Source: Chitinophagaceae bacterium
GTDB taxonomy: Bacteria; Bacteroidota; Bacteroidia; Chitinophagales; UBA10324
Length of the DNA stretch: 64,000 nucleotides
Direction: 5' to 3'
NCBI GenBank assembly: GCA_947469485.1
Contig: CANIPU010000002.1
Location: forward strand, 124,001-188,000
Below the pieces are notes generated by a model. It worked only from the letters and a program-made list of their open reading frames with translations. It made no database searches and had not been told where the DNA came from. Positions 54,949-63,030 of the stretch are shown one piece after another (the stretch's first letter is position 1; the number at the start of each line of letters is the position of its first letter). A program made the position numbers and the translations under genes.

Positions 54949-56520
54949 ATGAAACGAATTTTACTTTTTTGTTTTTTACTGACAGTTTCAGTAATGCAAA
55001 ATACAAACGCACAGCAACGATACCTTGATGAAGTATTTACAGGAGTAACAGTAACACCAAATATTACTTATGGAAAAAACTATCAGGTTTTAACTGGTGC
55101 ACCAGTTCTTACTGACTTAAAAATGGATATTTATTCTCCAACCGGAGATACTCTTTCTGCGAGACCATTAATTGTTTATTTACACACAGGAAGTTTTTTA
55201 CCAATCCTTTTTAACAAAACACCAACGGGAGCCCGTACAGATAGTGCTTCGGCTGAAATGTGTAGAAGATTTGCCCGCAGGGGATATGTTGTAGCTTCAA
55301 TTGATTATCGGCTAGGATGGAACCCACAAGCTATTGGTGCTGCTGGTCAGGATATTCGGACAGGTTCTTTATTACAAGCAGTTTATCGTGCACTTCAAGA
55401 TGCAAAAACAGCTGTTCGTTATTTAGATTCAACAAGTACCACTTATAAAATTGACGGAAGTAAAATTGTAATGTGTGGTCAGGGGTCCGGAGGTTATGTT
55501 GCTCTTGCTTATGCTACACTTAACAATTTTAATACCGAGATTGCTGGATTAGCAAGCGGAAAATTTCTTAGTGGAAGTGATCAGGCTGCTTACGGATTCA
55601 TGACTGGTGACCCTTATGTTAATCCAACTTTAATGGGTGATTTTGAAGGTTTCGGGGGCAATGCTGCTTTAAACTATCCTAATCTGCCAACTTATTCAAG
55701 CGCTGTTACAATGGTGGTAAATATGGGAGGTGCTATGGGTGATTCGACCTGGTTAGAAAACGGAGATGTTCCAATGGTTTGTTTTCATGTTCCTAACGAT
55801 CCCTTCGCTCCATATACACATGGAATGGTTGTGGTACCAACAACAGGTGATAATGTAGTTTATGTTGCAGGTAGTTATGATGTGATAAACCGCGCTGATG
55901 CGTTCGGAAATAACGATGTATTTAATATTCCATATAACGATCCTTATACAACTCGAGCTAACCAGGTTAATAACGGCCATAATGGTTTGTTCCCATTTAT
56001 TGAACCAGATCCGAATGTATATATCCCTAGTCCGTTTAATGGTCAGGCTGGTCCTTGGGAGTGGTATGATATTAATGATTTACATACACTCGGAACAATT
56101 TATGGATTAACAAATGGTGCAGTTGATACAATTTATGGTAGCGGATTATTAACTGACCCTAACATGTCGAAGGCAAAAGGAATGGCTTACATAGATTCTA
56201 TTCAAGGTTATCTAGCTCCTAGAATGGTTCAGGCTCTTGCATTACCAGGAATGTATTTAGGCATCGAAAATGTTTATGATGCTTCAATAACTGTTGAAGT
56301 TTCTCCAAATCCATCTTCTGATAATTTTGAAGTTCTTTCTCGTCAGTCTCCCGTTCAATCTTATGAGTTGTATGACCTGTCAGGGAAATTAATTTTTACT
56401 GCAACTTTAAAAGATGCAGTTTCTTTTACTATAAATGGAAAAGATTTATCGAAAGGAATTTACCTGCTGACAGTTAATACCAAAACCGGAAAGGCAGTAA
56501 AAAAATTAGTTGTTGAATAA
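54949..56520 (+). CDS. Secreted alpha/beta hydrolase-like protein, altered active site, T9SS domain
   Basis: A 523-residue paralogue of the hydrolase at 50366. It shares the Gly-Asp-Thr-Leu-Ser-x-Arg-Pro block, Phe-Ala-x-Arg-Gly-Tyr-Val, and the Ala-Val-Tyr-Arg-Ala-x-Gln-Asp helix. At the position of the other protein's His-Gly-Gly it has His79-Thr-Gly81, and at the nucleophile elbow Gly177-Gln-Gly179-Ser180-Gly-Gly. In ungapped alignment the catalytic Ser165 faces Gly179, so the usual GxSxG is lost or shifted by one. The protein ends in a T9SS domain (Val-Glu-Val-Ser-Pro-Asn-Pro, then Gly-Ile-Tyr-Leu-Leu-Thr-Val). Catalysis is therefore uncertain; binding is possible. Confidence 0.84.
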   Translation: MKRILLFCFLLTVSVMQNTNAQQRYLDEVFTGVTVTPNITYGKNYQVLTGAPVLTDLKMDIYSPTGDTLSARPLIVYLHTGSFLPILFNKTPTGARTDSASAEMCRRFARRGYVVASIDYRLGWNPQAIGAAGQDIRTGSLLQAVYRALQDAKTAVRYLDSTSTTYKIDGSKIVMCGQGSGGYVALAYATLNNFNTEIAGLASGKFLSGSDQAAYGFMTGDPYVNPTLMGDFEGFGGNAALNYPNLPTYSSAVTMVVNMGGAMGDSTWLENGDVPMVCFHVPNDPFAPYTHGMVVVPTTGDNVVYVAGSYDVINRADAFGNNDVFNIPYNDPYTTRANQVNNGHNGLFPFIEPDPNVYIPSPFNGQAGPWEWYDINDLHTLGTIYGLTNGAVDTIYGSGLLTDPNMSKAKGMAYIDSIQGYLAPRMVQALALPGMYLGIENVYDASITVEVSPNPSSDNFEVLSRQSPVQSYELYDLSGKLIFTATLKDAVSFTINGKDLSKGIYLLTVNTKTGKAVKKLVVE

Positions 56521-56541
56521 ATAATTCAAATAAAAAATCTG

Positions 56542-56575
56542 GCGGCTGTTTCGAAAGAAGCAGCCGCTTTTTTAT
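56542..56575. terminator. Intrinsic terminator, possibly bidirectional
   Basis: Arms GCGGCTG (56542-56548) and CAGCCGC (56561-56567) flank a 12-base loop, and T-rich sequence follows. On the other strand the A6 run upstream gives a T-run as well. It lies between the convergent hydrolase-like gene and the HerA-like gene. Confidence 0.8.
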
Positions 56576-56592
56576 TTTATACTTAGAGATAT

Positions 56593-58161
56593 TTAAAACC
56601 AGCTACTCTTCTTTCTTGGAGAACTGCTTCGTGATTTTAAACCGAGTGAACCCAGTAAACTACGGGTGATGGCACCTGCAATTGCAACTCCTACTGAGCG
56701 GGTAACCGGACTTTTCATTATGGTTTCGAAAGTGCTCTTCTCGGTTTTTTGTCCGGCCCTTGTTGTGGGAGCAGGCGGTGCATCTTTCGCTGATTCTATT
56801 GCAACATCCTGCATTTTCTGCAATAACATTTCATAAGCACTTTCTCTGTCAATCACCTGACTGTACTTACTCACCAGTTTTGATTTTGCATTGATGAGAT
56901 TTAATTCATCATCATTTAAAATTCCCATGCGAGATGATGGTGGGCACAGTAATGTTGCAGTCAGCATTGTTGGATTTCCTTTTTCATTCAACGCAGTTAT
57001 TGCTGCTTCGCCTATACCAAGTGAAGTGAGCAATTCATCTACGGCATAAAAATCAGTGAGCGGATAATTTTCTGAAATCTGCTTAATTGATTTCCGGTCG
57101 AGTGCGGTAAAGGCGCGCAAAGCATGTTGCACTTTCAAACCAAGTTGACTTAATACAGCTTGCGGAATATCAGTTGGGTTTTGCGTACAGAAAATAATTC
57201 CAACTCCCTTTGAACGAATGAGTTTGATGATGCTTTCAATCTGGTCGAGCAATTCACCACTTGCTTCTTTAAAAATTAAATGGGCTTCGTCAATAAACAC
57301 AACCAGTTTCGGCGCTTCCAGATCTCCTTCTTCGGGGAAAGTGTTGTAAATCTCAGCCAGCAAACACAACATGAATGTGCTGAACAGTTTCGGCTTATCC
57401 TGAATGTTTGTTAAGCGAACGATGCTGATAAATCCTTTTCCGTTTTCGTCAATGCGCAACAAATCATTGGTGTCAAAACTCATTTCGCCGAAAAACAGAT
57501 CTGCACCCTGCTGTTCCAGTTCAATTACTTTCCGAAGAATGGTTCCTGTGGAAGTTGTGGAGACAGCACCGTACAACGATTCCACTTCTTTTTTTCCTTC
57601 GTCAGAAACATACTGTAACAGTTTTTTAAAATCTTTTAAATCAAGTAGCGGCAGTTTTTTATCGTCCGCATACTTGAACATCATGCTCACGATTCCAGTT
57701 TGCGTATCATTCAATCCAAGCATTTTTGAAAACAACACCGGACCAAATTCTGAAACTGTGGCGCGAAGCCGTACTCCGTTTTCTTCACTCAGTGTCATTA
57801 ACTCAGTTGGAAAACCTGAAGCTGAATAAGTTACACCAATTTTAGTTGCACGCTCCTGAATTTTTTCATTTGAAGTTCCTGCTGCTGCAATTCCACTCAG
57901 GTCGCCTTTTACATCCATCATTAAAACTGGAACACTGTTCGCGGATAAACCTTCAGCTAAGAGTTGCAATGTTTTTGTTTTTCCTGTGCCGGTTGCGCCA
58001 CTGATTAACCCATGACGATTTAAAGTTTTGAGCGGAACTTTAACAAAATTGTTAGTGAGTACTTCGCCATCTAAAATGGGAGCGCCCATTGTAACTGTAG
58101 ATCCTTTAAAACTATAATCGGGTGTAAATTTTTCGAGGAAGGATTGTTTTCTGTCTGCCAT
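56593..58161 (-). CDS. HerA-like ATPase (DUF853/YjgR family)
   Basis: A 522-residue P-loop ATPase with Walker A Gly-Ala-Thr-Gly-Thr-Gly-Lys-Thr-Lys (about residues 55-63), Walker B Leu-Val-Val-Phe-Ile-Asp-Glu-Ala-His, and Phe-Cys-Thr-Gln-Asn-Pro-Thr-Asp after it. It matches the YjgR branch of the HerA/FtsK superfamily. The C terminus is basic (Arg-Ser-Ser-Ser-Pro-Arg-Lys-Lys). No NurA or other defence partner is next to it, so a role as a general motor of unknown substrate is most likely. It precedes the terminator at 56542. Confidence 0.9.
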   Translation of the reverse strand: MADRKQSFLEKFTPDYSFKGSTVTMGAPILDGEVLTNNFVKVPLKTLNRHGLISGATGTGKTKTLQLLAEGLSANSVPVLMMDVKGDLSGIAAAGTSNEKIQERATKIGVTYSASGFPTELMTLSEENGVRLRATVSEFGPVLFSKMLGLNDTQTGIVSMMFKYADDKKLPLLDLKDFKKLLQYVSDEGKKEVESLYGAVSTTSTGTILRKVIELEQQGADLFFGEMSFDTNDLLRIDENGKGFISIVRLTNIQDKPKLFSTFMLCLLAEIYNTFPEEGDLEAPKLVVFIDEAHLIFKEASGELLDQIESIIKLIRSKGVGIIFCTQNPTDIPQAVLSQLGLKVQHALRAFTALDRKSIKQISENYPLTDFYAVDELLTSLGIGEAAITALNEKGNPTMLTATLLCPPSSRMGILNDDELNLINAKSKLVSKYSQVIDRESAYEMLLQKMQDVAIESAKDAPPAPTTRAGQKTEKSTFETIMKSPVTRSVGVAIAGAITRSLLGSLGLKSRSSSPRKKSSWF

Positions 58162-58180
58162 AAATAATTTTTTATCGGCG

Positions 58181-58188
58181 CAAACTTA
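58181..58188 (-). promoter_or_regulatory. TAnnTTTG box before the HerA-like gene
   Basis: The minus strand reads TAAGTTTG, an exact -7 consensus, 20 bases upstream of the ATG at 58161. TTG (58206-58208 on the minus strand) lies 17 bases away. It overlaps the 3' end of hemW. Confidence 0.45.
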
Positions 58189-59310
58189 TTTCATCCATTC
58201 GATCACAATTGAATTGAGTTTCAACATTCCTTCAATCGTTAATTGAAGATTGTTGTTTTTGATTTCGAAATGTGAAGGGATTTCATAAGCTGAAATCTTT
58301 TGACGCAATTCATCTGCATAAATTTCCCCAAAAAAACTTTCAATGTATTCCATTGAAATTCCGCTGGAAGTTCTCAATCGTGTCATCAAGTATTCATTAA
58401 ATTGTTGCTCGATAGAAAGTTCTTCCTTTTCAAATAATAATTTCCCCTCCTTCATCGAATTCAGATACTGAATATTATTCGCAACATTCCATTGCCGTGA
58501 AATTCCATTGTACGAATGTGCGGAAGGACCAATGCCGAGATAGGGTTCGTTATCCCAATAGCTACTGTTGTGCCTGCTGTGAAAATTTCTCAAGCCATAA
58601 TTTGAAATTTCATAATGCTCAAAACCATTTCCGGTAAGAAATTCATGCGCCATCAGAAATTCTTCAGAACTCACTTCATCTTTTTTCTCAATCACTTTTC
58701 CTTTCTTGATAAAATGATGAAGAGCAGTATTGTCTTCCACTGTTAAACAATAACACGACAAATGTTGAACAGGAAGTGTAACAGCCTCCTCTAGATTCTT
58801 TTTCCAGTCGGCTAATTTTGAAGTGGGCAAACCATAAATCAAATCAATGCTGATGTTGTTGAAACCGGCGCTTGCTGCATTTATCACAGCTTGCTTTGCA
58901 TGTATTGCATCATGTGCTCGGTTCATCCATTTCAAATCTTCATCTCTAAAACTTTGCACGCCAATGCTTAAACGGTTGATGCCGGTTTTTTTCAGCATCA
59001 ATAATTTTTCTATTGATAAATCATCCGGGTTTGCTTCCAAAGTGATTTCAGTTTTTTCAGCAATTGAAAATTTTTTATGAATGCTGTTCATCAGTAAACT
59101 CAGTTCTTCTTCATTCAGAATAGAAGGAGTTCCCCCTCCGAAATAAATAGTGTTGACTGTTCGTTCGGTTAAATAATTTTTCCGCTGTTCAATTTCATTC
59201 GCCAACTGCTTTATAATTTCATCTCGATAGTATTGGGTAGTGGTAAAATGAAAATCGCAATAGTGACAAGCTTTCTTGCAAAACGGGATGTGAACATAAA
59301 TACCTGCCAT
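58186..59310 (-). CDS. hemW: Radical SAM HemW (heme chaperone, CPO-like)
   Basis: A 374-residue radical SAM protein. The [4Fe-4S] motif is Cys-Lys-Lys-Ala-Cys-His-Tyr-Cys-Asp-Phe (Cys-x3-Cys-x2-Cys, residues about 11-18). Phe-Gly-Gly-Gly-Thr-Pro-Ser follows, with Gly-Val-Gln-Ser-Phe and Asp-Leu-Ile-Tyr-Gly-Leu-Pro. The motif Cys-x3-Cys-x2-Cys without the extra Cys of HemN favours HemW, a heme chaperone, over oxygen-independent coproporphyrinogen oxidase. It diverges from the barrel gene at 59350. Confidence 0.9.
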   Translation of the reverse strand: MAGIYVHIPFCKKACHYCDFHFTTTQYYRDEIIKQLANEIEQRKNYLTERTVNTIYFGGGTPSILNEEELSLLMNSIHKKFSIAEKTEITLEANPDDLSIEKLLMLKKTGINRLSIGVQSFRDEDLKWMNRAHDAIHAKQAVINAASAGFNNISIDLIYGLPTSKLADWKKNLEEAVTLPVQHLSCYCLTVEDNTALHHFIKKGKVIEKKDEVSSEEFLMAHEFLTGNGFEHYEISNYGLRNFHSRHNSSYWDNEPYLGIGPSAHSYNGISRQWNVANNIQYLNSMKEGKLLFEKEELSIEQQFNEYLMTRLRTSSGISMEYIESFFGEIYADELRQKISAYEIPSHFEIKNNNLQLTIEGMLKLNSIVIEWMK

Positions 59311-59326
59311 AGATTTGCTGCCTTAT

Positions 59327-59334
59327 TAATTTTG
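59327..59334 (+). promoter_or_regulatory. TAnnTTTG box before the outer-membrane barrel gene
   Basis: TAATTTTG, an exact -7 consensus, ends 15 bases before the ATG at 59350. No -33 element is clear. Confidence 0.4.
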
Positions 59335-59349
59335 AAAAAAAACTTTTGA

Positions 59350-61131
59350 ATGTTGAGAGCTGTGCTCACTGCAATTTTTATTTTCTGTTTTTCTATACTT
59401 CATGCGCAGCCGTTATTTCATTTAAAAGTAATTGCTTCTGACAAAGATACTTCTGCACTTCACAAGCTCATTAACTATCGTAATAATCTGAGTGATTCTG
59501 TTTCATCGAAAAAAGAACTGGCTTCAGTTTTCAATCAATTGTATGAAAAAGGTTTTTTGCTTACATCGATTGACAGTATGCAAATTGATTCTGTTCATTT
59601 CACAGCTTTTATAAAATTAAATAAGCAAGTTGAGTGGGCTTTTCTTTCGAAAGGAAATGTGAGTGAAGATTTATTGAACCGTATTAATCTGAAGACAAAT
59701 TCATTCACCGAAAAAAATTTCTACTACAAGGAAATAAAATCCATTGAAGAAAAATTACTGACTTACTGTGAGAACAATGGATTTCCGTTTGCGAAAGTCT
59801 GGCTCGATAGCATTGTGTGGAAAAAAAATCTGCTCAGTGCTTCGCTAATGATTGACAAAGGAAAACTGATTACGATTGACAGCATAAAAGTGGATGGCGA
59901 TGTGAAAATTGCCAACGCATACTTGTACGGTTACCTCGGAATAAAGCCCGGAGATTTATACAACGAAAGTCTGATTCGCGAAATCAATAAACAGGTGGAT
60001 GAAATTCCATTTGTGCAGCAGGAGAGTACTGCGAGAATTATTTTCAACGATGATAAAGCAAGCATCATTCTTCAACTGAAAAACAGAAATGCAAGCAAGT
60101 TCGATTTAGTAATTGGTGTATTGCCCAATAATCGAGTTTCCGGAAAAGTGATTGTAACAGGTCAGGGATCGCTTGATATGTGGAATGTGTTAGGGCGCGG
60201 CGAGCGACTGACTTTGAGCTTGGATAAACTACAGCCGCGCAGTACCGAATTCAAATCTGCCTTACAATATCCATATTTGTTACAACAGCCATTCGGAATC
60301 AATCTCGGATTTGAAATAAACAAGAACGATACTTTTTACATTGATGTAAAAAAGGAAATTGGGTTGCAATATTTATTCAGCGGAAGAAATTACATCAAGG
60401 GTTTTGTGCGAAACACTACATCGTCATTATTGTCGGTTGATACTTTTGAAATAAAACAATCGCACACTCTGCCATCGCAAATTGATTTGTCGGTTACCTA
60501 TTATGGATTAGAAGCGGCTTACGAAAAATTAGATTTCAGATTAAGTCCGCGCAAGGGCTGGCACCTGTTTGCATCAGCCGCAGTCGGTAACAGAAAAGTG
60601 ATTCGCAATCCTGCCATTACTCAACTTACAGATTTAAACGAACCCGATTTTAATTTTAGTTCGCTGTATGATTCTCTTCCTGAAAAATCATTGCGCTACG
60701 AATTACTGGCGAAGGCTGATAAGTACACTTCCATTTCGCGCACGCAGGTTTTGAAATTATCGTTTCAAACCAAGTCGCTAATTGCGCCTGATGTTTTTCA
60801 GAACGAATTGTACAGGATTGGGGGCAACAGATTATTGCGTGGCTTCGATGAGCAATCGGTTTATGCTTCTTGGTACAATGTGTTCACAGCTGAGTATCGT
60901 TACCTGATTCAGCGCACATCGTACTTGTTTTTGTTTACTGACTTTGCATACATCGAACATCAGTTGCCAAATAATTTTTATACCGATTGGCCAAAAGGTG
61001 TTGGTGCAGGTTTGACTTTTCAAACAAAGGCAGGCATCTTTGGTGTCAGTTATGCAGTGGGAAGCGAAAGAGGAAATGCATTACAATTGCGTTCAGCAAA
61101 AATTCATTTCGGCTACATCAATGAATTCTGA
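59350..61131 (+). CDS. BamA/TamA-family outer-membrane protein
   Basis: A 593-residue protein with signal peptide (ending Leu-His-Ala-Gln, residue 19), POTRA-like segments (about 25-250, with Asp-Ser-Ile-Lys-Val-Asp-Gly-Asp and Gly-Ile-Lys-Pro-Gly-Asp-Leu-Tyr), and a C-terminal beta-barrel. The barrel includes Gly-Gly-Asn-Arg-Leu-Leu-Arg-Gly-Phe, the Omp85 surface-antigen turn, and ends His-Phe-Gly-Tyr-Ile-Asn-Glu-Phe with a C-terminal aromatic. It is shorter than BamA (about 800), closer to TamA or related translocators. Its 3' end overlaps the next gene by 11 bases. Confidence 0.87.
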   Translation: MLRAVLTAIFIFCFSILHAQPLFHLKVIASDKDTSALHKLINYRNNLSDSVSSKKELASVFNQLYEKGFLLTSIDSMQIDSVHFTAFIKLNKQVEWAFLSKGNVSEDLLNRINLKTNSFTEKNFYYKEIKSIEEKLLTYCENNGFPFAKVWLDSIVWKKNLLSASLMIDKGKLITIDSIKVDGDVKIANAYLYGYLGIKPGDLYNESLIREINKQVDEIPFVQQESTARIIFNDDKASIILQLKNRNASKFDLVIGVLPNNRVSGKVIVTGQGSLDMWNVLGRGERLTLSLDKLQPRSTEFKSALQYPYLLQQPFGINLGFEINKNDTFYIDVKKEIGLQYLFSGRNYIKGFVRNTTSSLLSVDTFEIKQSHTLPSQIDLSVTYYGLEAAYEKLDFRLSPRKGWHLFASAAVGNRKVIRNPAITQLTDLNEPDFNFSSLYDSLPEKSLRYELLAKADKYTSISRTQVLKLSFQTKSLIAPDVFQNELYRIGGNRLLRGFDEQSVYASWYNVFTAEYRYLIQRTSYLFLFTDFAYIEHQLPNNFYTDWPKGVGAGLTFQTKAGIFGVSYAVGSERGNALQLRSAKIHFGYINEF

Positions 61132-62065
61132 TTTCAAAAGGCTCATGATTTTACTTTTCTTTTTTATGAGCACATTTTTGCTTTATGATATTTCGTTAGC
61201 TCAAACTGATTCAGCAAATCATCAAACAAATAATTCTGCTTCGGTTGTTCACCACGATTCAATTCCACGAAATCATTTTCTGAATTTTGTTATTCCGATT
61301 GCAACAGATAATTCCATCAAACCAAAAGACAAATGGAAATTAATTTCTCCGGAAAATATTTTAGAGAAAAATTTATTGCCTGCATATGATGAAGTAATAG
61401 TTCGCAAACGAAATGATGAATGGAAGTCGTGGATGTTTTACCTGCTTTTGATATTAACTGTATTGCTTGTTTTTCTTCGCGTGAATTATGCAAGAGAGTT
61501 CAGTGAAGTGTTCCAGATTTTTAAACCAATAGGTATTAATCAACAGATTTTTCGTGACAACTTTGGAATTATAAAACTAGGAACATTTTTATTGAGTCTA
61601 AACTCAACTATAGTAATTGGTGTTTATTTTTTTTTAATTGCTCATCACTATAATTTCTTTCCACCTTTTTCATGGCTTTTATTGGTTTCAATAATTATTG
61701 CAAGTGTTTTATTAATAATTCGGTTTGTAATAATGAAAATCGCAGGCAGTTTATTTCCATTTAAAAAGGAAATAAACTTTTATCAGTTTAATGAAGTTCA
61801 ATTAAATCGATTGATTGGAATTTTATTGTTACCTTTTTTAATTACCATCACTTTTTCTCCAAATCAAATTGGTAGGTTAGCAATCGGGGTAAGTTTTGTA
61901 ATGATTTCTGCAATTGTTTTATTTCGCTATTTAAGGGGCTTTAGTATAGGAAATGATTATTTCGCAAAGCATAAGTTTCACTTTATCGTTTATATTTGCA
62001 CCCTCGAAATAGCGCCTCTGGTGATTTTTGTAAAAGTGCTTAAGGATTGGGCGAAAGGATTGTAA
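61121..62065 (+). CDS. DUF4271 family membrane protein
   Basis: A 314-residue polytopic protein. A signal-like segment covers about residues 8-27 (Leu-Ala-Gln end), followed by a periplasmic stretch to about 105. Six or seven helices then begin at Trp-Met-Phe-Tyr-Leu-Leu-Leu-Ile-Leu. It belongs to the Bacteroidota DUF4271 family, which is usually found just before hemD, as here. A longer frame to 61040 runs inside the upstream gene and lacks a better start. The function is unknown. Confidence 0.86.
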   Translation: MNSDFKRLMILLFFFMSTFLLYDISLAQTDSANHQTNNSASVVHHDSIPRNHFLNFVIPIATDNSIKPKDKWKLISPENILEKNLLPAYDEVIVRKRNDEWKSWMFYLLLILTVLLVFLRVNYAREFSEVFQIFKPIGINQQIFRDNFGIIKLGTFLLSLNSTIVIGVYFFLIAHHYNFFPPFSWLLLVSIIIASVLLIIRFVIMKIAGSLFPFKKEINFYQFNEVQLNRLIGILLLPFLITITFSPNQIGRLAIGVSFVMISAIVLFRYLRGFSIGNDYFAKHKFHFIVYICTLEIAPLVIFVKVLKDWAKGL

Positions 62066-62089
62066 CTGATTTGATGTAAAATTCCTTTA

Positions 62090-62995
62090 ATGAAGTTGAC
62101 AAAAACTAAGAAGCAAATTAAAAAGGTCACCAATTCAATTTCAAAGGCGGCTGCTCATGTAAAAAAATCATTAAGTAAAAAAGGTTCTAAAGCTATTGAA
62201 CCAAAGAAAATTACTGAACCAGTATCTGTTGCCGTACCAGCTCGACCTATTAAAACTATTTTAATTTCTCAGGCAAAGCCTGAAAATGATAAAAATCCTT
62301 ACAATGAACTTTGTAGAAAATACAAAGTTGAAATTGAGTTTAAACCTTTTATTCAATTGGTAGGGATAGAAAACAGAGAGTATCGCAAGTATAAAATTAA
62401 CCCCCTGAATTTTGAGTCAGTTGTTTTTACAAGCAGAAATATCATCGATCATTTTTTTAGTTTATGTGAAAGTTTAAGAATCCGAATGCCTGATGAAACA
62501 AAGTATTACTGTATGACTGAATCAGTTGCTTTGTATTTACAAAAATATATTCTGTACAGAAAGCGTAAAGTCTTTTATGCCGATGGCACTTTGCCTAATT
62601 TTTTCAAGGTTGTATTACACCATAGAAATGATGGTGAAAAATTTCTGGTTCCATGTGCAGATATTCATAAATCAGATATCCCTGATTTTTTAAAAAAGAA
62701 TTCAATTGAATTTGCTGAGGCTGTGATACTTAAAACTGTGCCAGTAGAGTTGAAGAAAAAGGATGTGAGTTTTGATGCTCTGATATTCTTTGGGCCAACC
62801 AGTGTAAATTCTCTAATTCATAATTTTCCTGATTATAAACAACGAAATCAGGTTATCGGCGGATTCGGACCTTTGACTTTGAATGCAATATCGGATGCTA
62901 AATTAAGATGTGATATCATAGCTCCATCGGTTGAGTCTCCTTCTATGATAATGGCGATTGAAAAATATATTCTTGCTTCAAAAAAGAAGAAATAA
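62090..62995 (+). CDS. hemD: Uroporphyrinogen-III synthase with lysine-rich N-terminal tail
   Basis: A 301-residue protein whose HemD domain starts at about residue 54 (Lys-Thr-Ile-Leu-Ile-Ser-Gln-Ala-Lys-Pro). Hallmarks include Val-Val-Phe-Thr-Ser-Arg-Asn, Tyr-Tyr-Cys-Met-Thr-Glu-Ser, and Phe-Phe-Gly-Pro-Thr-Ser-Val-Asn-Ser. It closes hydroxymethylbilane into uroporphyrinogen III for heme. The first 45 residues contain 14 Lys within positions 1-40 and look disordered; most HemD proteins lack this. It follows DUF4271 after 24 bases, the common arrangement in Bacteroidota. Confidence 0.88.
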   Translation: MKLTKTKKQIKKVTNSISKAAAHVKKSLSKKGSKAIEPKKITEPVSVAVPARPIKTILISQAKPENDKNPYNELCRKYKVEIEFKPFIQLVGIENREYRKYKINPLNFESVVFTSRNIIDHFFSLCESLRIRMPDETKYYCMTESVALYLQKYILYRKRKVFYADGTLPNFFKVVLHHRNDGEKFLVPCADIHKSDIPDFLKKNSIEFAEAVILKTVPVELKKKDVSFDALIFFGPTSVNSLIHNFPDYKQRNQVIGGFGPLTLNAISDAKLRCDIIAPSVESPSMIMAIEKYILASKKKK

Positions 62996-63030
62996 TAATT
63001 TTATTAAACTTTTAAACTGTTTTTTTATTT

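Noticed and set aside
56593-58161. HerA-like ATPase as part of an anti-phage system
   Set aside because: The neighbours are a T9SS protein and hemW, with no nuclease or Sir2-type partner; the sequence fits the YjgR/DUF853 branch.
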